Shown here: piece by piece, positions 8,260 to 16,584 of the stretch
Layout of the letters: the number at the start of each line of letters is the position of its first letter
Position numbering within the stretch: position 1 is the first letter of the stretch
Assembly (NCBI GenBank): GCA_018821535.1
Contig: JAHJLV010000030.1
Location: 61,653-125,652, forward strand
Source of the DNA: Pseudomonadota bacterium
GTDB taxonomy: Bacteria > Desulfobacterota > Desulfobacteria > Desulfobacterales > Desulfobacteraceae
Direction of reading: 5' to 3'
DNA: 64,000 bases
The notes under the pieces: generated by a model
Seen by the model: only the letters and a program-made list of their open reading frames with translations
What the model was told of the DNA's origin: nothing
Database searches by the model: none
Program-made: the position numbers and the translations under genes

Positions 8260-10089
8260 ATGTCAGAAATGAATACGCCCGTGACCGGGTTTGAACAGAT
8301 GAACCTGCACCCGACCATATATCCTGTTTTACAAAAACAGGGCTACCATACCCCCACCCCCATACAGATACTCACCATTCCCCACCTGAACACCGGAAAG
8401 GATATGATCGGCCAGGCCAAAACCGGGACCGGTAAAACAGCCGCGTTTGCCCTGCCCCTTTTGTCCCGGATCGATATTGAAAACAAACGGCCCCAGATAC
8501 TGGTGCTGACCCCCACCCGGGAACTGGCCATTCAGGTGGCAGAATCTTTTAAAACATATGGATCCGGAATGAAAGGTCTGAATGTTTTATCCGTATATGG
8601 CGGACAAAGCTATAGTGTGCAGCTCACCCAGCTTAAAAAAGGTGTTCATGTGGTTGTCGGGACTCCCGGCAGGCTCATGGATCACATGCGCCGCAAAACC
8701 ATCACCCTTGCAGACCTGTTCAGCGTGATCATTGATGAAGCAGACGAGATGCTTCATATGGGGTTCATCGAAGATGTGGAATGGATTCTTGAACAGACAC
8801 CGGATAATATACAAACCGCTCTTTTTTCAGCAACCATGCCGCCCCCGATCCGGAAAATCGCACAAAAATATCTGACCGCGCCAAAGGAAATATTTGTAAA
8901 ACCGGACAACAGCGAAACAGGAACCATCCACCAGAAATTCTGGCTTATCCAGGGCACCAAAAAAGCCGATGCACTTATCCGGATACTGGAAGCCACCACC
9001 TTTGAAGGGGTGATTGTTTTTGTCAAAACCAAGGCCACCACCCTTGATGTGGCAAAGGCGCTGGAGGCCAGAGGATTTAAAGCCGAGGCCCTTAACGGTG
9101 ATCTTGCCCAGGCTGCCCGGGAAAGAACGGTCCGGCGGTTAAAAAACGGATATATTGATATTCTTGTGGCAACAGATGTTGCTGCACGCGGTCTGGATGT
9201 GGACAGAATCTCCCATGTTATTAATTATGATATGCCCTCAAAGGTCGAGCCGTATATTCACAGAATCGGCAGAACCGGCAGAGCGGGCAGAACCGGAGAG
9301 GCCATCCTGTTTGTGGGCCGCAATGAAAGCTGGATGCTTAAAAACATTGAGCGGGCGACAAAACAACCCATCAAAGAACTTGCGCTGCCGTCCAATACCC
9401 AAATCAATAAAAAGCGAATCGATGATTTCAAAAAAGCCATCACACATGCCTTGACAGCTCAGGATCTTGATATTTTTGAAAATCTGGTGGAAGCGTACGC
9501 AAAAGAACAGGAAATGGATGTCATAAAAATAGCCGCAGCCCTTGCAAAAGCAGCCCACGGCGACACTCCGTTTCTTTTACCCGAGCATAAAGAAAAAACA
9601 GCGCGCACAAAACCGTTATCCCCTTCTTCGGAGAAAAAACCGCTGCCCCGAAAAGAAAAGAAAACCGCTGCTGCAAAAAGCAAAGACAAGCCAGCGCCTG
9701 CCCCACGGAAAACAAAAGCGCAGCTCCCTGAGGCCAAGCCATCGGATGCTAAACCCTCTGATGTTAAAAAAATGGATACAAAAAAAACGGATACTAAAAT
9801 ATCTGATGCTAAACAATCTGATACCAGGCCAAAAGAATCTGTTCCTTTGGTTCCGGGCATGGAAAGATACCGCATTGAAGTGGGCAGAAACCACGGTGTG
9901 AATACCAGAAATATTGTCGGCGCCATAGCAAACGAATCCGGCCTGGAAAGCAAATACATAAAAAATGTGGATATAAATGCAGAGTTCTCATTTGTGGACC
10001 TTCCCTTTGGAATGCCCAAAAGCATATTTTCCGTGCTGCAGAAAACCTGGATTAAAGACCGGAAACTGTCCATTTCAAAATGTGCATAG
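8260..10089 (+). CDS. deaD: DEAD-box ATP-dependent RNA helicase (DeaD/CsdA type)
   Basis: The 609-residue RNA helicase is probably involved in ribosome assembly and cold adaptation. RecA-like domain 1 shows the Q motif (GYHTPTPIQ), Walker A AKTGTGKT, PTRELA, IDEADEML and SAT. Domain 2 ends with HRIGRTGRAGRTG near residue 345. Residues of about 455-530 are a charged, low-complexity linker with degenerate repeats of the type SDAK/SDVK/TDTK/SDTR. The C-terminal ~75 residues form a DbpA-like RNA-binding domain (YRIEVGRNHGVNTRNIVGAI). The ATG at 8260 has AAAGGAA about six bases upstream. recJ follows directly. Confidence 0.94.
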   Translation: MSEMNTPVTGFEQMNLHPTIYPVLQKQGYHTPTPIQILTIPHLNTGKDMIGQAKTGTGKTAAFALPLLSRIDIENKRPQILVLTPTRELAIQVAESFKTYGSGMKGLNVLSVYGGQSYSVQLTQLKKGVHVVVGTPGRLMDHMRRKTITLADLFSVIIDEADEMLHMGFIEDVEWILEQTPDNIQTALFSATMPPPIRKIAQKYLTAPKEIFVKPDNSETGTIHQKFWLIQGTKKADALIRILEATTFEGVIVFVKTKATTLDVAKALEARGFKAEALNGDLAQAARERTVRRLKNGYIDILVATDVAARGLDVDRISHVINYDMPSKVEPYIHRIGRTGRAGRTGEAILFVGRNESWMLKNIERATKQPIKELALPSNTQINKKRIDDFKKAITHALTAQDLDIFENLVEAYAKEQEMDVIKIAAALAKAAHGDTPFLLPEHKEKTARTKPLSPSSEKKPLPRKEKKTAAAKSKDKPAPAPRKTKAQLPEAKPSDAKPSDVKKMDTKKTDTKISDAKQSDTRPKESVPLVPGMERYRIEVGRNHGVNTRNIVGAIANESGLESKYIKNVDINAEFSFVDLPFGMPKSIFSVLQKTWIKDRKLSISKCA

Positions 10090-11805
10090 ATGAAGCATAC
10101 CACCGTATTCAAATATTTTGAGCCGGATAAAAATATTGTAGGCAGACTGAGTCAGGGACTGAACTGCAGTCCCATTCTGGCAACCCTGCTGACCGCCAGA
10201 GGAATTACGGATGTTAAAAAAGCCCGGCATTTTTTACATCCCACACTTGAAAACCTGACAGATCCTTTTTTGCTCAAAGATATGGACAAAGCGGTTGAAC
10301 GTATTTTTACAGCAGTTGAAAACAAAGAAAAAATTCTTGTATTCGGAGACTTTGATGCAGACGGTGTCACGTCAACCGCACTGATTTATGAATTTTTTGA
10401 ACACTGCGGCGCCAATGTCTCCTGGTATATTCCCCACAGGATCAAGGAAGGATACAGCCTTGCACCGGATCATATCCATCAGGCTGCAGATCAGGACATC
10501 GATCTGATCATCACTGTTGACTGCGGCATTACAAGTCACGCAGCCATTGAACTTGCCAGAAAAGAAGATATCGATGTGATCATCACAGATCACCATGAAC
10601 CACAGACAGATCTGCCGGATGCTGTTGCGGTTATCAATCCGAAAAGAAAAGACTGTCATGCAGACCTTTCATACCTGGCCGGGGTCGGGGTTGCATTTTT
10701 CCTTGTCATGGCCCTGAGAAAATATTTCAGGGAACATCATTTCTGGGAAAACCTGAAAGAACCCAATCTGATGCACTGTCTGGACCTGTTCACCATCGGA
10801 ACCATCGGGGATATGGTGCCGCTGATCCATGACAACAGACGCCTTTGCATTGCAGGATTTGATACCCTGCGCAAGGGGTTGCGTCCGGGGGTAAAAGCCC
10901 TTGCCCAGAGCGCCAGAACAGATATTGCCAAATTGGATTCAGACGACATCTCCTTTAAAATTGTTCCCAGAATCAATGCGGCCGGCAGAATTTCCCATGC
11001 ACGGATCTGTGTATCACAACTGACCGCTGCCGACAGTCTCCAGGCCCAGAATACCGCTGCCATCCTGGATCAGTTAAATTCCAAACGGCAGATCATTGAG
11101 CAGGAAATTGTATCTGACATTGAAAACAGAATTTTCAAAGATCCCACACTGCTTGATCACCGGCTGCTGTTTTTATGGGATGATAAATGGAACCCGAGTG
11201 TACTGGGAATTGCCGCCTCAAAACTGACCCGGAAATATCATTTCCCTGTTATCCTGTTATCCACGGCTGCGGAAGACGCCATCGGTTCAGGCAGAAGCGT
11301 GAACGGGATCAATATCCACACAGCGTTAAAGGAAAATATGTCCATCCTTGAAAGATTCGGAGGACACGCCATGGCCGCAGGTCTTACCATCAAGAAAAAG
11401 AATCTGCCACTGCTGCACAAAAACCTGGAACATCATATTCAAACAGTCTATTCTGAAAAAGATTTTCAAAAAACCTTACCCATTGATGCCGTTCTCAATT
11501 TTGAAGACATCAGTTTTGAACTGGCACAAGACATAGACCGGCTTCGGCCGTTCGGGACAGATAACCCGGAACCGGTTTTTATCAGCCAGAACATTCATGT
11601 TGCCGCTTCCCACATCATTGGCCTGAATCACAGAAAAATGATTTTAGAACAGGCCAAAAACTCTTTGGGCAACAAAATAGAAGCTTTCCATTTTAATGTT
11701 GACAATATAGACGATCTGCCGGATTTCTACCCTGAAATTGTCTTCCGGCTTAAAATCAATAAATTCAAAGCAGACGCAATCCAGATAATTATTGAAAATC
11801 CATAG
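10090..11805 (+). CDS. recJ: Single-stranded-DNA-specific 5'-3' exonuclease RecJ
   Basis: The 571-residue exonuclease acts in recombination and mismatch repair. The DHH phosphoesterase core has DFDADGVTSTAL (motif I), VDCGIT (motif II), ITDHHEP (motif III) and TIGTIGDMVPL (motif IV). The DHHA1 domain has SGRSVNGINIH and ERFGGHAMAAGLTI, and an OB-fold domain closes the protein. Length is normal. The ATG directly follows the deaD stop codon with no gap, so expression is probably coupled to deaD. Confidence 0.95.
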   Translation: MKHTTVFKYFEPDKNIVGRLSQGLNCSPILATLLTARGITDVKKARHFLHPTLENLTDPFLLKDMDKAVERIFTAVENKEKILVFGDFDADGVTSTALIYEFFEHCGANVSWYIPHRIKEGYSLAPDHIHQAADQDIDLIITVDCGITSHAAIELARKEDIDVIITDHHEPQTDLPDAVAVINPKRKDCHADLSYLAGVGVAFFLVMALRKYFREHHFWENLKEPNLMHCLDLFTIGTIGDMVPLIHDNRRLCIAGFDTLRKGLRPGVKALAQSARTDIAKLDSDDISFKIVPRINAAGRISHARICVSQLTAADSLQAQNTAAILDQLNSKRQIIEQEIVSDIENRIFKDPTLLDHRLLFLWDDKWNPSVLGIAASKLTRKYHFPVILLSTAAEDAIGSGRSVNGINIHTALKENMSILERFGGHAMAAGLTIKKKNLPLLHKNLEHHIQTVYSEKDFQKTLPIDAVLNFEDISFELAQDIDRLRPFGTDNPEPVFISQNIHVAASHIIGLNHRKMILEQAKNSLGNKIEAFHFNVDNIDDLPDFYPEIVFRLKINKFKADAIQIIIENP

Positions 11806-11814
11806 ATTTTAACC

Positions 11815-11842
11815 TTGTAAAACATCCCTGTTGTAGTATATA
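11815..11842 (+). promoter_or_regulatory. Probable sigma-70 promoter of the 11892 gene
   Basis: TTGTAA (11815-11820) and TATATA (11837-11842) are 16 bases apart. The implied start near 11849 lies downstream of the longer in-frame TTG at 11847, so it supports translation from ATG 11892. Confidence 0.5.
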
Positions 11843-11891
11843 AAGATTGATTAATATTTTATTGTTTTTTGATAACCTTAAGGAAAATTTA

Positions 11892-12311
11892 ATGGCTAAA
11901 ATCTTTTATACCGGAAACAGGGAAGCAAAACTTCTTTCAAAAATAGAATCATCCAAGGAACGTGAAAGAATAAAGACAATCAGCGTGATCCGGGACAACG
12001 TAGATACCTTTAGCAGCAAAGTTGCCATGAAACTTATTGAGTCCGGCCTGATTGAAACCACTTCAAAATCCAGCGTTGAAAATCAGATCGCAAGATGCCT
12101 GGATACGCTTTGCAAAGCAGAAGATTTTGATATTGACTATATGATCGCACCGTTCCGGACCCTTATTTCCAACCCCAATATTGCAAGTCTGTATCTGACC
12201 GCATTTGTCGTTGAAAAACTGATCAACCACAGAGATGTTGTTGATATATACGGCAGTGACGAAGATATTTATTTTTGCATTCAAAAAGAAGTCAATGCGC
12301 TGATCAAATAA
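11892..12311 (+). CDS. Conserved-looking hypothetical cytosolic protein
   Basis: I do not recognise this 139-residue protein. It has no signal peptide or membrane segment and is predicted mostly helical, with a charged N-terminal half (KIESSKERERIKTISVIRDN) and a C-terminal half containing NPNIASLYLTAFVVEKLINHRDVVDIYGSDEDIY. The ATG at 11892 has AAGGAAAA about six bases upstream and is preferred over the TTG at 11847. It has its own promoter after recJ and faces the nickel transport operon convergently. No function is proposed. Confidence 0.65.
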   Translation: MAKIFYTGNREAKLLSKIESSKERERIKTISVIRDNVDTFSSKVAMKLIESGLIETTSKSSVENQIARCLDTLCKAEDFDIDYMIAPFRTLISNPNIASLYLTAFVVEKLINHRDVVDIYGSDEDIYFCIQKEVNALIK

Positions 12312-12343
12312 TTGCTTTTGCTATAAAAAACCAACTTCAGAAC

Positions 12344-13081
12344 TTATTTATGAATATGGGGATGTCTGCCATGTTTATGAACATGTTCATGCCGATGAAT
12401 ATGAATTTCATCATCCTTTAGAATCCTGCCGTTTTCCATGGAATAAATCCTGTCTGTCACGGAACTGACAAAATCAAATTCATGGGAAATCACAAAATAC
12501 GGAATATCCAGACGATTCAGAATATGGATCAGTTTTTTTTGAACCTTGTTATCCAGACCTGCCGTGGGTTCATCCAGCAGCAGGACATCCGGTCCCATTG
12601 CCAGCACTGCGGCCATTGCCACCAGCCGTTTCTGTCCGCCGGACAGCCGATGGGTGATGTGGCGTTCAAAAGCTTCAATGCCAAGGCGTTCAAGGGTCAT
12701 CCGGGCGATATCAATGGCATCTTCCCGTGAGAATCCCAGGTTCAGGGGCCCGAAAGCCACGTCATCCAGCACCGTGGGGCAGAACAGCTGGTCATCTGAA
12801 TCCTGAAACAGCAGACCGATTTTAGACCGGACCGGAACAAAATCCTTTTCTTCTTTCAGGACCTTGCCGAATATGGTAATGGTTCCTGAATCCGGACGGC
12901 ACAGCCCCATGATCACGTGCAAAAGGGTTGTCTTGCCTGATCCGTTCGGGGCCATCATCCCGATCCTGTGGCCCTTGTTGATCTCAAGATCAAGGTGATT
13001 CAGCACATTTGTATCTGTGCCCGGATATGCATAACAGATATCTTCCAGCCGGATTACATTTATAGGATCATTCACTGTCAC
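12344..13081 (-). CDS. cbiO: Nickel/cobalt ECF transporter ATPase (CbiO/NikO type)
   Basis: The 245-residue ABC ATPase energises metal uptake with the CbiM/CbiQ-type membrane partners. It shows Walker A APNGSGKTT, a Q-loop in LLFQDSDDQLF, signature LSGGQKR and Walker B VLLLDEPTAGLD. The last ~20 residues are extremely histidine-rich, with nine His in HIHRHEHVHKHGRHPHIHK, consistent with metal buffering or sensing at the cytosolic face. Its ATG overlaps the end of the CbiQ gene by four bases. It is the last gene of the operon. Confidence 0.93.
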   Translation of the reverse strand: MTVNDPINVIRLEDICYAYPGTDTNVLNHLDLEINKGHRIGMMAPNGSGKTTLLHVIMGLCRPDSGTITIFGKVLKEEKDFVPVRSKIGLLFQDSDDQLFCPTVLDDVAFGPLNLGFSREDAIDIARMTLERLGIEAFERHITHRLSGGQKRLVAMAAVLAMGPDVLLLDEPTAGLDNKVQKKLIHILNRLDIPYFVISHEFDFVSSVTDRIYSMENGRILKDDEIHIHRHEHVHKHGRHPHIHK

Positions 13082-13833
13082 ATCCAGACTCTTTCAAATA
13101 AGACAAGGGCAACTCCTGCCAGACATGTGCCGGTTAAAAACACAGTATTTAATACATTTGGCTGATAAAGGTCAAGCGTATAAAATTTTCGATGAAAGCC
13201 GCGACACAGCATGGCATTGTGAACTCTTCTGGCCCTTAAGGATGCCCGGACAAACAGCATTCCTGCAAGATAGGCAAAGGTTTTATATGAGTGCAGATTT
13301 GTTCCGGGAACAAACCCTCTGAATTTTGCCGCCCGGAGCAACCGGTGATATTCCTCCTGAATCACCGCAATGTACCGGTAGGACATGAGCAGTAAAAACA
13401 CCATCTTGTCCGGCACATGAATCCTGTGAAGTCCATTTCCCAGACTTGCAATGGACATGGTTGCAATCAATGCGGTGAACATTAACAGGATACTGACGGA
13501 CTTGACGGTTATTTTGGCACACAGCTCAATTCCCGGACGGGTGAATTCCAGTATCCCGTATTTAAAAAGGACCTCACCATCAAACGTCAGCGGCAGAACA
13601 ATCCAGATCATCAATAAAAACCAGAAAACCGGTTTCAACCGCAGCAGAACATCTTTCCAGTTCAGCTTTGCCATACAGCATAAAACCAGGGCAATCCCCA
13701 GGTATGCGCCACTCATATACAGATTGTCGCAAAGGGCTGCACAGGAAGACAGGACACCGGCGGACACTATACGGACCGCCGGTGACAGACCATGAATCAT
13801 GGAATTTCCAAAGGCAAATTTTTCTTCAATCAT
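13078..13833 (-). CDS. cbiQ: Energy-coupling factor transmembrane protein CbiQ/NikQ
   Basis: The 251-residue membrane protein has five to six hydrophobic segments and the CbiQ pattern, with the coupling-helix region around ASLRARRVHNAMLCRGF (the A-R-R-x3-A-M-x-R-G motif that contacts the ATPase). It links the substrate-binding component to CbiO. The ATG overlaps the 3' end of the NikL-like gene by eight bases. Confidence 0.92.
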   Translation of the reverse strand: MIEEKFAFGNSMIHGLSPAVRIVSAGVLSSCAALCDNLYMSGAYLGIALVLCCMAKLNWKDVLLRLKPVFWFLLMIWIVLPLTFDGEVLFKYGILEFTRPGIELCAKITVKSVSILLMFTALIATMSIASLGNGLHRIHVPDKMVFLLLMSYRYIAVIQEEYHRLLRAAKFRGFVPGTNLHSYKTFAYLAGMLFVRASLRARRVHNAMLCRGFHRKFYTLDLYQPNVLNTVFLTGTCLAGVALVLFERVWM

Positions 13834-14311
13834 GGGTTTTCTTTTTTTTTCTGAGATAACCAGTAAGGAGCGCCAGCAAAAAAATGATGCCGATACCCCC
13901 CATAATTTTCAATGGCGAGGGGCCGGATTCAAACTTTTGTTTTTCTTCCATGGATGCGGCCAAATGGTTTTCATCACCCGGCGTTACCAGTTCATCGTGG
14001 GACAGTTTCCAGGTTGCGGAATGCCCGGTTCCGGCATCCAGACGAATCACAAGGTCTGAATCCACCTGATCCGGAATTTTGAACACATAATTGCCCTGAT
14101 CATCTGTCACGCCTTCGTGGACAACAGTGCCTTTTTCATCAATCACCTGGATGGGACAGTCCTTTGCCTTTTTTTTGGAACCGAAACTGCTCTCGGTATG
14201 AATCATGCCGTCTTCCACCCAGGCAAACACAATCACCTTGTGTGCAGACACATCTTTGGCTGCCACCAGGCAGATGAGAACACATAAAACCCACAGCGCT
14301 TTATACTTCAT
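13826..14311 (-). CDS. NikL-like accessory component of nickel ECF transporter
   Basis: The 161-residue protein has an N-terminal signal peptide cleaved near SAH, leaving a histidine at the start of the mature periplasmic domain. A beta-sandwich carboxypeptidase-like repeat follows (CPIQVIDEKGTVVHEGVTDDQGNYVF), then one C-terminal transmembrane helix at about 130-155 and a basic tail. This layout is that of NikL, an accessory subunit that replaces NikN/CbiN in some nickel transporters. It overlaps the CbiM gene by 11 bases and the CbiQ gene by eight. Nickel rather than cobalt is inferred from the NikK/NikL pairing. Confidence 0.78.
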   Translation of the reverse strand: MKYKALWVLCVLICLVAAKDVSAHKVIVFAWVEDGMIHTESSFGSKKKAKDCPIQVIDEKGTVVHEGVTDDQGNYVFKIPDQVDSDLVIRLDAGTGHSATWKLSHDELVTPGDENHLAASMEEKQKFESGPSPLKIMGGIGIIFLLALLTGYLRKKKKTHD

Positions 14312-14960
14312 TTTTCTGTCCTTTTTCTATCCTTGATTTTCTGTCAGACGTATTGCCATTTTTTTGTCCGGGTATGATCTCAGGATATACTTTTAATAAA
14401 AAAGTCACACAAAAGCCCGTCACAATTCCTTCAATAATCATGATTGGGATATTCGCGGCCATGACCAGGACACAGGTTTCAAAAAAATTTTTTTCAGTCA
14501 ACCACAGGGCTGCTGAAAGGATCAGTGACGAAAGGAAAATGGCCCCGGCCCCGGATAAAGCCCCGGCAGCAATGCTCAAGCGAGGTGATTTTCCCAGAAG
14601 GGGCAAAAAAAGATAATGAACCATTACCGCAGGCAGTGCCATGATCACAACATTTGCCCCCAGCACTGTCAATCCGCCATATTGAAAAAAAACCGCCTGG
14701 AGCAGCAAAGCGATAAATATGGCAGGAAACGCTGCAAATCCCAGCAGCAGACCGATAATGCCGTTCAGGATTAAGTGGGCACTGGAAGGCCCGATATTCA
14801 CATGAATCAACGATGCCACAAAAAAAACCGCTGCCAGCATGGCCACATGGACGATATGATCATAATCAATTTTTTTTAATCCGATTGCGCAGCCTGCCAC
14901 TGCGATAACTGCCCCGGATACCAGCACCGGAGCAGAAAGGACGCCTTCTGAAATATGCAT
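14301..14960 (-). CDS. cbiM: Substrate-binding membrane subunit CbiM/NikM
   Basis: The 219-residue polytopic membrane protein is the metal-binding S component. The N-terminus MHISEGVLS carries the Met1/His2 pair that ligates the metal in CbiM/NikM. A second conserved histidine lies in NIGPSSAHLILNGIIGLLLG. Six or seven hydrophobic segments are visible. It starts two bases after the end of the upstream DUF4198 gene, so the two are coupled. Confidence 0.93.
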   Translation of the reverse strand: MHISEGVLSAPVLVSGAVIAVAGCAIGLKKIDYDHIVHVAMLAAVFFVASLIHVNIGPSSAHLILNGIIGLLLGFAAFPAIFIALLLQAVFFQYGGLTVLGANVVIMALPAVMVHYLFLPLLGKSPRLSIAAGALSGAGAIFLSSLILSAALWLTEKNFFETCVLVMAANIPIMIIEGIVTGFCVTFLLKVYPEIIPGQKNGNTSDRKSRIEKGQKNEV

Positions 14961-14962
14961 TT

Positions 14963-15739
14963 TTATTTTACCTGCCAGTCTTCAAATTTCACCCAGATCA
15001 CAGCACCCAGCTCGATATCCTTTTCTTCTTTCTCATGCATCATTTTTTCATCGGATGTCGAAAGTGCTGCAAATCCCCACCACCCTGCCACAGGCGCAGC
15101 ATAGGTAAACACCCCGTTCTGGTCCGCCTTGATTGTCTGGGCAACCATATAATCTGTCGGTGCATGCGCTTTTTTATCCTGATTGAAATATTCCACTTCA
15201 ATCTCGGCATAGGGCACAGGCTTGCCATCCAGTTTTACAATGCCCTGAAACACATTGGTTGCATACAGCCCAAAGGGTTTGGACAAGGGCACAATTTCTG
15301 TTTTCAGGCCGATCTCGGCATCCCAGCCTTCATCATCGCCAAATGCAGCCACAACTGTTTTTGTATAATGGATGATAAAACAGTCTTCTGCCGGTTCCCA
15401 GTATGGCACAGGCTCCATCACAAAGCTGCAGGCGCCGGGGCGGTTCACTGTGAACGATGATGTATACGCATCATCGTTCATGATTTTTATTTTTTTCAAA
15501 CTGCCCAAAAGATCTGTTTTTTTGCCATTGTTCACAACATAAAAGGCTTTGGGCAGATCCAGAGGCATGCCCACCATCTCAAACGGATGGGAAAAAGACA
15601 ATTGCATCTCAATTCTGCGGCTGTCTTCCTGCATTACCATATTATCTGAAGGAATCACCATACCAAAATGCGCCATTGCCGAATTTAAAGAAAAAAACAG
15701 AACCAGACCGGTTAAACAACAGATTTTAAAAATTTTCAT
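14963..15739 (-). CDS. DUF4198 periplasmic protein, NikK-like nickel-uptake component
   Basis: The 258-residue protein has a signal peptide (hydrophobic residues 5-22, cleavage near AMA-HF) that leaves histidine at or near the mature N-terminus. The body is DUF4198-like, with beta-strands and a CarboxypepD_reg-like part (FQGIVKLDGKPVPYAEIEV). DUF4198 proteins of this type are encoded with nickel ECF transporters as NikK. The ATG at 15739 is chosen over the longer frame because GGAGACG lies about seven bases upstream and the signal peptide then starts correctly. It is the first gene of the operon. Confidence 0.8.
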   Translation of the reverse strand: MKIFKICCLTGLVLFFSLNSAMAHFGMVIPSDNMVMQEDSRRIEMQLSFSHPFEMVGMPLDLPKAFYVVNNGKKTDLLGSLKKIKIMNDDAYTSSFTVNRPGACSFVMEPVPYWEPAEDCFIIHYTKTVVAAFGDDEGWDAEIGLKTEIVPLSKPFGLYATNVFQGIVKLDGKPVPYAEIEVEYFNQDKKAHAPTDYMVAQTIKADQNGVFTYAAPVAGWWGFAALSTSDEKMMHEKEEKDIELGAVIWVKFEDWQVK

Positions 15740-15780
15740 CCCACGTCTCCTGAAAAATAAAAAAACCACCAAAGGCATAT

Positions 15781-15798
15781 TCGAAAATTCATTTTCGA
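15781..15798. promoter_or_regulatory. Palindromic operator candidate of the nickel transport operon
   Basis: Two 8-base arms, TCGAAAAT and ATTTTCGA, are separated by two bases. The palindrome lies about 42 bases upstream of the NikK-like start codon and covers the start site predicted from the -10 at 15801-15806. That is the expected position for a repressor site. It does not resemble the NikR or Fur consensus as I remember them. Confidence 0.45.
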
Positions 15799-15800
15799 TG

Positions 15801-15830
15801 ATTGTAACCTTCGTGGCTTAAATGTGTAAT
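15801..15830 (-). promoter_or_regulatory. Probable promoter of the nickel transport operon
   Basis: On the minus strand ATTACA (15830-15825) and TACAAT (15806-15801) are 18 bases apart. The predicted start near 15794 lies within the 15781-15798 palindrome. I see no cobalamin riboswitch between this site and the first gene. Confidence 0.45.
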
Positions 15831-15910
15831 TTTATGTTTTCTATGCATCTTCAGACTTCAGCCTGAAATTAAGTACGTCCTATCGTTTCTGCCAAAAGAA
15901 GTCAACACTA

Positions 15911-15952
15911 AAAAAGCATTTGGGCTGCAAAACAAGCAGGTTGCAGCCCAAA
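15911..15952 (-). terminator. Rho-independent terminator of the ydbH-ynbE-ydbL operon
   Basis: A perfect 12-base-pair hairpin has arms at 15919-15930 and 15941-15952 with a 10-base loop. On the minus strand it is followed, after a few bases, by six U (15911-15916 read in reverse). It lies about 35 bases past the ydbL stop. Confidence 0.75.
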
Positions 15953-15986
15953 CACAAACACGCTTTAATTAGGTTTTGTCTTAAAA

Positions 15987-16367
15987 TTATTTTTTAACCC
16001 ATTTCCCGTCCGAGGTCTGAAAAAATTCTCCTTGCTTCGCCCTTTGGGCTTTAACCACTCCCATATTTTTTTCAATGATCTGGATAGAGGTGCCTTCGTC
16101 TTCTGCAACAAGCCCGTACAATTCTTTTCTATCCTTATTTTCAGCGTCTACGACCTCTGCTTTTTCTGCACTTCCCACAAAAGCCAGATAACCATTGTAC
16201 GTTTCGCCCACAACTCCGGATGCTTTCAGCTGATTTACAACACCGATTCTGTCTTTCATGCTCTGAACAATCTGCTCTTTTTCCCTTGCAGATGCCTGTG
16301 AAAATGTCAAAAAAACAAGGCCGGCAATCAGCAGCGCACAGATATTAATTGTCCTGAATATTTTCAT
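15987..16367 (-). CDS. ydbL: YdbL-like DUF1318 periplasmic protein
   Basis: The 126-residue protein has a signal peptide (hydrophobic 9-24, cleavage near ASA). The DUF1318 core follows, seen in MKDRIGVVNQLKASGVVGETYNGYLAFV and ending in AQRAKQGEFFQ. In E. coli YdbL acts as a periplasmic partner of the YdbH-YnbE envelope bridge and is thought to control YnbE assembly. Gene order ydbH-ynbE-ydbL is the same here. About 20 residues after the core (TSDGKWVKK) are an extension. Confidence 0.85.
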   Translation of the reverse strand: MKIFRTINICALLIAGLVFLTFSQASAREKEQIVQSMKDRIGVVNQLKASGVVGETYNGYLAFVGSAEKAEVVDAENKDRKELYGLVAEDEGTSIQIIEKNMGVVKAQRAKQGEFFQTSDGKWVKK

Positions 16368-16392
16368 TTTTCCTCCTGTGTGTATTCAACTT

Positions 16393-16572
16393 TTATTCTT
16401 CGATTTCATCCAAAAGATCATTCAATGATTTTTGCACCCTGACATTAACATCAACGGTGATATGAATGGGTTTTATTTCAACGGGTTTCAATTCGACCTG
16501 ATGACTGGTCTGGCAGCCCGAAAAAACAAACATGACAAGGCCAAATGCAATGACTAATACGATTCTGGGCAT
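16393..16572 (-). CDS. ynbE: YnbE-like small outer-membrane lipoprotein
   Basis: The 59-residue lipoprotein starts MPRIVLVIAF and has a lipobox FSGC with the lipidated Cys at position 20. The mature part holds the YnbE signature EIKPIHITVDVNVRVQKSLNDLL, a beta-strand-forming segment thought to stack on YdbH. GGAGA lies upstream of the ATG. It lies between the YdbH and YdbL genes, 12 and 25 bases from them, as in E. coli. Confidence 0.88.
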   Translation of the reverse strand: MPRIVLVIAFGLVMFVFSGCQTSHQVELKPVEIKPIHITVDVNVRVQKSLNDLLDEIEE

Positions 16573-16584
16573 ACGCTCTCCTTT

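Noticed and set aside
9459..10112. A 217-codon minus-strand frame opposite the deaD linker
   Set aside because: It arises from the low-complexity repeats of deaD read on the other strand, and contains no credible domain.
15035..15460. A 141-codon plus-strand frame opposite the NikK-like gene
   Set aside because: It is a shadow of the DUF4198 gene, which has a signal peptide, ribosome site and operon context.
15740..15986. Possible cobalamin riboswitch ahead of the transport operon
   Set aside because: I could not find the B12-box or the conserved helices. Only a short palindrome and a promoter-like pair are visible.
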